Positions 9,674 through 18,632 of a stretch of 64,000 bases of DNA are shown here, piece after piece (position 1 is the stretch's first letter; every line of letters starts with the position of its first letter). This DNA is from Branchiostoma floridae (lineage: Eukaryota; Chordata; Leptocardii; Amphioxiformes; Branchiostomatidae). The notes beneath the pieces are model-generated. The model saw nothing but the letters and a program-made list of their open reading frames with translations. It had not been told where the DNA came from and searched no databases. Position numbers and translations under genes: made by a program. The stretch lies in assembly GCF_000003815.2 (NCBI RefSeq), contig NC_049995.1:16304187-16368186 (forward strand), read 5' to 3'.

Positions 9674-11877
9674 ATGGCTGCTAACTTCACCGGAAACTGG
9701 AAGCTAGTTGAGTCGCAGAATTTCGACGAATATCTGCAGGCCCTTGGTGAGTCATAATATACTTCTTTCACATCATAAAGTCCCAGGTATAACATAAACC
9801 AGTCTATATAACAGTTCTTGTCTAGACTTTATATTTACTTTACTTTACGTTGTTACTTGCCAAGAAAAAAATGTAAAATACACACTAAATGTCTGTTTGT
9901 GGCGTCGTCTGTGGCGTAACTGGTAGAGCGTCCTGCTCGGAATCCTAGAGGTCCCGAGTTGGATACCCGCCATGCTCCCAACGTTGTGCCTTTTGAAAGC
10001 TACACAGGCTTCCTCATTTACATGGGGAAAAAATGGGTACCTGACTTCGGTTGGGAGGTAAAAGTAAATTTTGCAATCCTGTGTATGTGGCGCTGTTAAA
10101 ATAAGTTTCTTCCTTGAGTGCAGTGCCACATTGTCCTCGTCTGTCAAAAATTGGTACCTGACTTCGGCCGGGAAGGTAAAAGTCTACCTTTACCTTCTGT
10201 CTGTACCGTGTATGTGGCACTGTTGATATAAGTTACAAACTTGAGTGCAGTGCCACATTGTCCTCGTCTGTCTGAAATGGCTACCTGACTTCGGTCGGGG
10301 AGGTGAAAGAAAAGATTACCGTTACCTTCTGTCAGTACTGTGTATGTTAAAATAAGTTACTAATAAACTTGCAGTGCCACATTGTCCTCGTCTGTCCGAA
10401 GCAAAATAGGAAAAAAAAGCTATGGGAAGTGAATGAGGCCACTTGCATCAGTGTCCACTAACCGAGACGGGGGTTGATACCAACTTCCAGGCACCTTTGA
10501 CGCTTTGCTGACGTCACAAATCCGGTCTGAGTGTATGACATAGGCTTTGGCTCATTTCAACTTGATAAGGATCAGAGGACTGATGGAATTAGCGCTTTAT
10601 TTTGTGTCGGATAGAAAGTTGTAAAATTGTAAATAATGTTGACTACCGTCACAGATGAACTTACATTCAAGAAAAAAACTCTCTGTGTCCAATCCAGGCG
10701 TGGACGCCGACAAGCGGAAGATCGTGGTGAGCGCCAGTCCTCGTCACGAGATCCAACAAGACGGTGACAGTTTCACGGTCAAGACCACCGGCCTCCAGAA
10801 CAAGACTATCAGCTTCAAGCTCGGAGGACAGTTTGAGGACGAGTTGCCTTCGGGCAAAGTCAAGGTCAGTACCATTTTTCTGATCTTTAAAATGGTTAAT
10901 ATTTAGCGTCCCCTGCTCTTAGTACAATGCTAGACTTTCTTCCAACACAAAGGTATACCATGGATCAAATTTTCAACAACCACTGACGCCGCTCCTGACC
11001 AATCACTTCAGAACGTAAACTCGCGAGAGTTAAGAACACGTGGTCTTGCGGATCTTTGACGTCAGCAGTTGGTCAAACGTGCCAGGAAGTTTGATAACAA
11101 CCAACGCAGATATTACATGTCGGTAGTATATGTCACTTGCAATCAGTTGGGCAATAATTTGCAATAAACGCATGTATAATTAATAATCTTATGTTGCATA
11201 TTATGTATCACCACAGGTCGTGCCTACTTTAGTCGGAGGCAAGCTGCATTTTGAAATCGAAGGACCGAAGGGAAAGATGACCACCGACCGGGAGATCCGC
11301 GCAGACGGCCGGCTCTACATGGTCAGTACTTCTGCGAAATGAAAAATGCCCCTGCAGTTCCAAAGCAAGCTGCTAGGGGGCCAAACATACAATACGCCTT
11401 CCGTACATCCGTAGCTATATGCCAAAAAAATCAAGACCATAGCATGTCCAGGTAAAAATGATTTTAGAAAATCGAAGTTCTGCTGCAGTACCAAGGTCAC
11501 ATAACAGGGGGCCCAGCATCGACCCTGGCCTTCCTCTTTCCAATATATACCCACATACCAAATAACATTACAATTCATTCAGATGTTCTAATGTTATGCT
11601 GACCACAAATATGCGGAAACACAAACACGCAGATAGACAGACACATAGCTAGGTACAGCAGAGAGACAGACAGACACACCAAAAACTAGACCTCCATTTT
11701 TCATAGAGGTAATAATGAGAAAAATTAAGATTCTATATAGTCTTCCTCGCTCAGTTTACTGATCAAACATCGTTTTGTCACAGCAGACTATAAATCTGTT
11801 GTTTTTGTTTCCATGATTGCCAGGTGATGACGGCTGGGAACGGGACCACCTGCACCAGGATCTTCGCCAGGGAGTAA
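9674..11877 (+). CDS. Intracellular lipid-binding protein (FABP/CRABP family), gene 1
   Basis: Coding exons 9674-9746, 10698-10864, 11217-11321 and 11824-11877 (phases 1, 0, 0) join to 132 aa. The start is ATG after ACAACAACCAAG; the exon begins at 9661 after TTTTCCGTTTCAG. The N-terminus FTGNWKLVESQNFDEYLQAL fits the FABP signature. Later landmarks are EIQQDGDSF, FEDELPSGKVK, GGKLHFEIEGP and the C-terminal TCTRIFARE, where R-x-Y of the ligand carboxylate site is R-x-F. Exon sizes are those of the ten-stranded beta-barrel FABP/CRABP family, so it is a cytosolic carrier of fatty acids, retinoids or similar ligands; the ligand cannot be told. TATA promoter, noncoding first exon, GT-repeat intron 1. 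A polyadenylation signal is likely at 12364. Confidence 0.92.
9903..9990 (+). mobile_element. tRNA-derived SINE head in intron 2 of gene 1
   Basis: GTGGCGTAACTGGTAGAGCG resembles an A box and GAGTTGGATACCC a B box; CCCAACGTTGTGCCTTTT follows as in the SINE at 8121. Anticodon and acceptor stems do not fold as a functional tRNA. Confidence 0.6.
10036..10400 (+). repeat. ~120-bp tandem repeat, three units
   Basis: Each unit runs from GTACCTGACTTCGG (or CTACCTGACTTCGG) to CAGTGCCACATTGTCCTCGT. Units start near 10036, 10153 and 10281. They follow a SINE head directly and may be its expanded body. Confidence 0.8.
11330..11520. repeat. Dispersed repeat in intron 4 of gene 1
   Basis: Contains TGCAGTTCCAAAGCAAGC, GACCATAGCATGTCCAG and AAGTTCTGCTGCAGTACCA. 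The same blocks in the same order occur at 30830-30985, so this is an interspersed repeat of unknown class. Confidence 0.6.
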
Positions 11878-12454
11878 CTATGGAGACTTGTTACCATGGA
11901 CACCCGTCACCAGGGCAACGGGTGTAAACTTACCGGCATGCTGATTTTCCTGTTTTTATTTTCTGCAACTTCGTGAATAAGACGAGCAAATCATTACGTA
12001 ACTAACCACCCACCTTGATTGTAGCATAATACGTAAGGGGTTCTTCTGAAGTCAGCGTAAAGCGATGTCAGGACCCCCAATGCAGACCCTCTTGAATAGC
12101 AACACTAGTGTATGTGGCAGCTGGAACATTTTGCAACTGCAGTAACCATAGCAACTAGCAATGTTAACATGCAGTAACTATAGCAACTAGCAATGGTCAC
12201 AGTCAAGGCAAAAGCAAGAGCCTAACCTCTGCTTGGAGAATAGCCAAGGCAAGTTTGACTCACGGACAAACCGTTAGTAACCATGGCAACTAGAAACACA
12301 GGAAACAGCTTCGTTGACAGTGTAAACAATCATGTGACTGGTTTTCTCACGAAACTTTGGCAAAATAAAATCCACTTCAGTTCAATTCATGGCTACTTTT
12401 GTCCTTCTGATAATTACCTCCGAGAAAATGGAGATATGTTTTTGTGTGTATCTG
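11878..12454 (+). other. 3' UTR and 3' flank of lipid-binding gene 1
   Basis: Holds the block GTTACCATGG...CCCGTCACCAGGGCAACG that follows the stop codon in all three complete genes. RFX X-box-like motifs GTAACCATAGCAAC (12142-12155) and GTAACCATGGCAAC (12277-12290) follow, then AATAAA at 12364-12369. The flank through 12440 (AATAAAATCCACTTCA...TCTGAT.ATTACCTCC) is also present after gene 2, so the duplicated unit spans promoter to 3' flank. Confidence 0.65.
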
Positions 12455-12495
12455 TGTGCGTGTGTTTATCTGTGTCCTTGTGTCTGTATTTCTCT

Positions 12496-12562
<67 letters not shown>

Positions 12563-13035
12563 TATTTGGGTGGGTGAGTGTGTTTGTGTGTGTGTGNNNN
12601 NNNNNNNNNNNNNNNNNNNNNNNNNNNNNNNNNNNNNNNNNNNNNNNNNNNNNNNNNNNNNNNNNNNNNNNNNNNNNNNNNNNNNNNNNNNNNNNNNNNN
12701 NNNNNNNNNNNNNNNNNNNNNNNNNNNNNNNNNNNNNNNNNNNNNNNNNNNNNNNNNNNNNNNNNNNNNNNNNNNNNNNNNNNNNNNNNNNNNNNNNNNN
12801 NNNNNNNNNNNNNNNNNNNNNNNNNNNNNNNNNNNNNNNNNNNNNNNNNNNNNNNNNNNNNNNNNNNNNNNNNNNNNNNNNNNNNNNNNNNNNNNNNNNN
12901 NNNNNNNNNNNNNNNNNNNNNNNNNNNNNNNNNNNNNNNNNNNNNNNNNNNNNNNNNNNNNNNNNNNNNNNNNNNNNNNNNNNNNNNNNNNNNNNNTGCT
13001 TTGTGTGCGTGTGTCTGTGTGTCTGTTCGTGTGTT
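12455..13035. repeat. (GT)n microsatellite with assembly gap
   Basis: GT repeat at both sides of 400 N at 12597-12996. The round gap size suggests a placeholder, so the true length is unknown. No coding content is claimed here. Confidence 0.95.
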
Positions 13036-13187
13036 TTCACGATTTCTTTCCATAAGCTCGCCGTGGACACTGACAGGAAATAATAGGTCAAAGGTCTCAG
13101 AATATATTGCTGCCCTGTGTGCCATTAGGCACCACAAGAGTCTGAAAAAAAAGAAACATTAAAAAAGAAACCACTGGTATAGATGTG

Positions 13188-13767
13188 CGAGGGGCGTTCA
13201 ATAAGTAATAACTCTGACCCACTTCCAGTTGTCTGATCTAAATGAAATTTGGCATGTGTAACGATTCATATCTCTATAGTTTATGTTGCAAAAAAGCCAG
13301 CTCTGAACTAATTGTGGTTTCTGATTTACTGGTGTTTGAACTGAGTTAGGTGTGAAATGGACCAGGTGTGAAAAAGAGCCAGCCGAGTGTCGCGCAGTGA
13401 TCCGGTTTTTGTATTTGAAAGGACTCACACCAAAGGAGACTTTTGATGAAATGAAAGAAACTTATGGTGATGATGCCCCATCATATGACCTTGTAAAACG
13501 CTGGCGTCCTGAATTCAAACATAGCCGGAAGTCTATGGAAACAGTTCCCAGAGCTGGTCGTTCCTCTTCTGCCATTGATGAGGCATCTGTTGGAGGACCA
13601 ACCTGGGGTGTCCTACAAAAACGGTGTCCAGAGCTGCATCAAACGATGGAAGAAATGCACAACTCTGGGTGGTTCCTATGAAGAGAAAGACTAATAACTG
13701 TGCCAAGTTTCATTAATCTCCTGCTATGGGAAATGAGTCAGAGTTATTACTTATTGAATGCCCCTCG
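13188..13767 (+). mobile_element. Mariner element with internal deletion (MITE)
   Basis: Inverted 31-bp ends: CGAGGGGCGTTCAATAAGTA to the left and its near-perfect inverse at 13737-13767. Between them an open frame (from about 13360) encodes the N-terminal helix-turn-helix of a mariner transposase (AVIRFLYLKGLTPKETFDEM, then DLVKRWRPEFK). After about 13598, in a different frame, comes the normal C-terminus (VSYKNGVQSCIKRW...EEKD-stop at 13691-13693). The catalytic DDD/E core is missing, so the copy cannot transpose by itself but keeps ends and DNA-binding region. Confidence 0.85.
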
Positions 13768-14049
13768 TACCGACGACTCTCACTCACTCACTCCGGCGAG
13801 CTCGCTCGGAATCTCCGCATGACTAGTAAGCATGACTACTAGCATGACCGACTACTATTAAGTATCAAATACCTCCTCACAAAGGAACACGAAATAGAAA
13901 TGCCTTAGTTATGAAACCAGAATTGATTTGTTCAAGTAATAAATTCTTAAATGTTTTTCCATTGATCTCCGGTATAATACGTGGAGCTCGTTGCCAACAA
14001 GTATTGTGGGAACATCCTTATCAGATAGCTAGAAAAACGCAAGAATGGC

Positions 14050-14457
14050 AGTTACATACTAGCCTCAAATATCTTTCGTGTTGGGGTCTGGCAGGATGGC
14101 TGTAGAAAGGTTCTCGAAGGCTCTTGATCAGAGGGAGGAGAACCTAGGATTGATGACCACTCACACCACAGGTAGCCAGCTACAACACACCACAGTTGGT
14201 CAGCAGGCTATCACAGTAGCGAATAAGGTACTTAGTGGTCACTGTTATGGATTAAAATTAAAGAAATACAGTTGGGGGTCTTTAACCAATCATGGTAGGG
14301 TGTAATTACCTCCTGCTGATTCTGCTACTGTTCTATTGGTGGAGTTTTTTTGCCCACTATAAGGGGCAAAATTGAGAAGAGTTCCTATGTCATCCTGCCA
14401 GACCCCTGCACGATAGATACTTGAGATCGGGCTGGGGTTTGGTAACCAGGCTAGTTA
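14050..14457. mobile_element. Imperfect inverted-repeat element
   Basis: GGGGTCTGGCAGGATG at 14083-14098 is inverted at 14391-14406. Weaker complementarity continues outward (AGATATTTGAG / AGATACTTGAG and GGCTAGT). No coding capacity. A ~400-bp nonautonomous DNA element is the simplest reading. The stretch 13768-14049 shows nothing else. Confidence 0.5.
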
Positions 14458-14460
14458 CAT

Positions 14461-15224
14461 ACATATAGATACAGATACAGAAGCTGGTGTGTTGCACCAA
14501 GGAGGATATATGGTTACACCGAAGCTGGTATATGTGTTACACCGAAGGGTGGTTATAAATACGTATACCGGCTGTACAGCACAGAAGGCCTTATATACCG
14601 GCTATATAGATACAGATACAGCATGTTACACCGAAGGGCGGTTATACCGGCTATATAGATACAGATACAGAAGCTGGTGTGTTACACCGAAGGGCGGTTA
14701 TACCAGCTATATATTAGATACAGATACAGATACAGAAGCTGGTGTGTTACACCGAAGGGCGGTTATACCGGCTATATACATACAGATACAGAAGCTGGTG
14801 TGTTACGCCGAAGGGTGGTCATATTTATGGCTATACAGATACAGATACAGAAGCTGGTATGTTACACCGAAGGGCGGTTATATCGGCTATATAGATACAG
14901 ATACAGAAGCTGGACGTGTGTTACGCAGAAGGGTGGTTATACCGGCTATACAAATGCAGATACAGAAGCTGGTGTGTTACACCGAAGGGCGGTTATACCG
15001 GCTATATAGATACAGATACAGAAGCTGGACGTGTGTTACGCAGAAGGGTGGTTATACCGGCTATACAAATGCAGATACAGAAGCTGGTGTGTTACACCGA
15101 AGGGCGGTTATACCGGCTATATAGATACAGATACAGAAGCTGGTGTGTTACGCCGAAGGGCGGTTATACTGGCTATATAGATACAGATACAGGCGCTGGT
15201 GTGTTACACCGAAGGGCGGTTAAG
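14461..15224 (+). repeat. 57-bp minisatellite upstream of lipid-binding gene 2
   Basis: About 13 units of GAAGCTGGTGTGTTACACCG + AAGGGCGGTTATACCGGC + TATATAGATACAGATACAG with small indels. The 57-bp period is a multiple of three, which leaves all forward frames open, so the long frames here (for example 14489-15124) are artefacts. The array ends ~230 bp before the gene 2 TATA box. A single related unit lies at 56812-56870. Confidence 0.95.
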
Positions 15225-15314
15225 CTAAAGCAACGCCCCCATAACTCCCCCTTACCTTGCTACTGTTGTTTGTCCGCTGCCCTTAAGGTCGTCGTCATTA
15301 GGGTCATGCTCGTA

Positions 15315-15327
15315 AGGTCATTGACCC
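15315..15327. promoter_or_regulatory. IR1 nuclear-receptor element upstream of gene 2
   Basis: AGGTCA-T-TGACCC, an inverted repeat with one spacer (FXR/EcR type), 130 bp upstream of the TATA box. Further half-sites AGGTCG and GGGTCA lie at 15287 and 15301, and a CRE-like TGACGTCA at 15336-15343. Regulation by a receptor is inference. Confidence 0.45.
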
Positions 15328-15455
15328 TTGGGTTTGACGTCATGTTTTGTCTGTCTACTGTTACGATGAGTCGGCTGGCTGCCACGCCTAATTATGTAAT
15401 TCGATAATTACCAGTATTTGTTAATGCGTGGTTGAGTTTCAAAAGGTGGGCAAGG

Positions 15456-15463
15456 TATAAATA
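15456..15463 (+). promoter_or_regulatory. TATA box of lipid-binding gene 2
   Basis: TATAAATACAGG, the same core as gene 1. Start site about 15486. Confidence 0.7.
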
Positions 15464-15485
15464 CAGGCCGCCAGCCGCTACCCAC

Positions 15486-15547
15486 AGTACTGTGAAGCAG
15501 ACACCAACTGTGAGCTACTCGGCATATACGGGAACTACACAATCAAG
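15486..15547 (+). other. Noncoding first exon of lipid-binding gene 2
   Basis: Inferred 5' UTR exon ending AATCAAG|GTAAGA. It parallels exon 1 of gene 1 (GAAGCAGA, CTACTCGG, GGAACTACAC). Confidence 0.62.
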
Positions 15548-15608
15548 GTAAGATTCTAGAGTTTTCTGCCGTTTTATAGGACGATTGTAATACATGTAAG
15601 GATCAGTT

Positions 15609-15616
15609 CGTGTGTA

Positions 15617-15660
<44 letters not shown>

Positions 15661-15680
15661 GGTGTGTGTGTGTGTGTGTG
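15609..15680. repeat. (GT)n microsatellite in intron 1 of gene 2
   Basis: GT repeat after GATCAGTTCGTGTG, as in gene 1. Diverged GT-rich sequence continues to about 15835. Confidence 0.9.
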
Positions 15681-16376
15681 TGCATATACGCGTGTTTAAT
15701 TTTGTGTTATAACCTATGTTATGTATCCGCGTATGCGTGTAACGTAAGTGTATGTGTCCGCGCGTATGTTTGTGTCTGCTTGTGTGCGTGTCTGCGTGAG
15801 TCTCTCTGTGCGTCTCTTTCTTTCTCCCTGTGTTGGTATTGAAAGAAAGAGAGGGAGAGAGCACCTTTCCTGTGATTTGTATGTGGCACTGTGGACTTTA
15901 AGCATGTCAGCCAAAATTTCCTTTGCTCACCTACAAATGGACACGGGTTTCCTAACATCTGGTTTACAGCGATCGGGTCTCAAATTGAGATTGAAGATTG
16001 TACATAATTCTAAACATTGTTGAATCAAAAAGAAATGCGCTTGTAAGTGTAAGTAAGCACATGCCATGTAACTTGATACTGGCCTTACAGAAAGGTGTGT
16101 GGTAGTTGTGAGAAAATTTGGATGTCTAAGATATTTTCCCAGAGAAGTAGAACGGCAGACGAACAGCGAACCAGCTGCAGTCTGCTTACGTTGAGAAATG
16201 AAGGCAATTTTCATATTACACATAATTTTGTCACTCGTAAGATCACCGTGTTAGGTCGGATCGTTTGTCCGAAAGGTCATTTATGATTGCTTAACCCCAG
16301 TCACGTTGTCATGGCGACATATAATAATAATAATAATATGAACATGTATGGCGTCTAGAAGCAAGTTCTGACCGCG

Positions 16377-16427
16377 AGGTCATTAACCTGAAACGCTTTC
16401 TGGTCTTAACCGAAAGGCCATTGACCT
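16377..16427. promoter_or_regulatory. Two further IR1-like elements in intron 1 of gene 2
   Basis: AGGTCA-T-TAACCT at 16377-16389 and AGGCCA-T-TGACCT at 16415-16427. With the upstream site, gene 2 has three IR1-type sequences within about 1.1 kb. Confidence 0.4.
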
Positions 16428-17088
16428 TTCGCGTCCACAGCATTTGTTAATAAAGCAATCCTAATTTGTCTAGAGTTTTACAACGGCGAAAAAATAACTA
16501 TTGTGTCGTTTACTACAAACTAGCTATTCTGCTTGCCTAAGATTTAGCTGTGTTCGTTAGAAAGAATTGGAAATTAATATGAAATCATACTGTAACTTGT
16601 AACCATCCCCCTCCACTGAATGGAATAGCCCACCGTGTGATTCAGAGTAGACGCGTGGCCACGCCCACCTTTGTAAAAAGGTAGACCTGCGAAATAAAGA
16701 CATAAAAATGCCAAATTTCTGACTGGCACGCTTCAATCAAGATTGTTATTGGTCGTTCTTCCAATTTCCATGCTATATTAAGTCAAGTAAGTCAATTAGT
16801 TGCACTAAGGAGGTTATATTTATGGGTTTCTTATAGGGCTATAGAATAACCTCCTTGACCTTGGTTGCCCTGGTATTTGTGTCTATCAGGTGACAGCGTT
16901 GTCACACCCGTCAGTTCTAGAGTTAGCTATAGTATACACTTGTTGTCTGATACAAACCATACTGGAGTCAGGACTGGAGTTCTAGAGTTAGCTATAGTAT
17001 ACACTAGTAGTCTGATACAAACCATACTGGAGTCAGGACGCACTCAAGTCAAGGTAGGACACTGTCGCTTCTGGGTGTAACGGCCACT

Positions 17089-17486
17089 ATACACCTTTCT
17101 CACGCGGCGGCCATGATAGATCTAAAACGAGTTCAATGAGGCAAACAAAAGGCTGTCCATCATAATTAGCAGTTCAACTAATGATATCCTGCCAATTAGG
17201 GAAGCGACCAATAAGTGAAGTCCGTCAAATATTTGCATTATTATGTTTTTATTTTGCATCTCTTAAGGGACTATGGGACCAGTCTACACTACTTTAAATT
17301 GCTACATTTTTCGGTGCATAACACTAATTATGATTTTTATTATTCTATCTTATATCATGAAAGTTTGTATGGTTTCGGGGAAAACTAAATGGGACCTGAT
17401 TTTAGAAATAAGTTTTGTCTGTTTGCCTCATTGACCTCGTCTTCGATCTATCATGGCCGCCGCGGCGCCGCGTGAGAAAGGTGTAT
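17089..17486. mobile_element. Foldback MITE in intron 1 of gene 2
   Basis: About 60-bp inverted ends: left ATACACCTTTCTCACGCGGC...GATAGATC...AATGAGGCAAAC, right GTTTGCCTCATTGACC...CGTGAGAAAGGTGTAT. The centre is noncoding. The rest of intron 1 (16430-18600) shows only AT-rich sequence and a short tandem duplication at 16918-17033. Confidence 0.75.
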
Positions 17487-18632
17487 TAAACACAATTCCG
17501 GCGGTCACATCTATTAAATTCATCGCCTTGAAAAATATACGTCTGAAGACTAGTATGATCTTGTATCTTAACTGTGTATACGGGGTGAGGGTAGTGGACT
17601 AGAGATCGCTCAAACACAGTCTGTGTTTCAATAAGACTTAAGTTATGTTAGTTTAGGTTATTTATGTAGGAACCTTTTTTTCTGTAAAGATTGAGGCGTT
17701 TTCAACTAGAAAATCCTCAAGAATTCCCCACTATTCAATCGTAATGCACCAGATTATCTATAGTGCTTTAGCCCCAAATCGTCGACACAACAATTACTGA
17801 AAACTGGTTCTTCCACATTCTCCAAAGTAAGTCTGTCAGTCATGACAATCTTTCCCCAATCTCTTTCCGAATGATTACGTCTTTTCAATAGAAAATGGCA
17901 ATTACAGGTTAATTAAGGTGACCGAATGCAAAATACTAACATTACATAGATCTATTACTATTGTCGTGGATGCCATTGTAAGCACGATATATTCGCTATT
18001 CTATACAATTTATATATTGTTAGTCATTATTATCCTTTGTAAAATTCCATGGTAAAAATCTGTTGTCCTTGTCTCTGTCAACAGGGCTAGCCCTTTGTAA
18101 TAGCCACAGGGTATTTGGACAGCCCTGGCTGTGTGCGCTGAACAGCCAAACTGATAAATAATATATTAACAGGTCTATCCATACAATCATTCTAGGCCCT
18201 ACTTAAAACCTATACAATGCAAACAGTCAGTCAATATTGTAGGAGTCTTATGCAAATGTTTAGTTGCCCAGTCGGTCATGGACCTCAAGAGATTTTTTTG
18301 AAAATCACAATCGCCATGACTATTGACAGGAACACACTGTCAATGGTGAAGAACAGTATTCCTATTGACAGGATGTGCTGCAATTTGATTCTTATTGACA
18401 AGAGCATCGTGTCAACTCGCCTCGGCGAATCACAATAACCAAATACTTACTTTAAGAATCATCCCATATTTAGCTCCTTTTAATGTATTTTGATAGAATA
18501 AAAATATAGTTATATAGATTCAGCACATGCGACATTTCTCAAACTCAACTTGAAACATCACAAGATGTTCCTTTCCGTTTTTATGTCATAACGTGACGTC
18601 ATTTCCGTTTCAGGACAACAACCAATTGCAAG

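Noticed and set aside
12283-13162. Open frames of up to 266 codons across the N gap
   Set aside because: Gap bases carry no stops and the flanks are GT repeat; no evidence of coding.
14489-15407. Long open frames (163-211 codons) with repeated SWCVTPKGGYTGY
   Set aside because: Produced by a 57-bp tandem repeat whose period is a multiple of three; several frames are open at once and there is no gene context.
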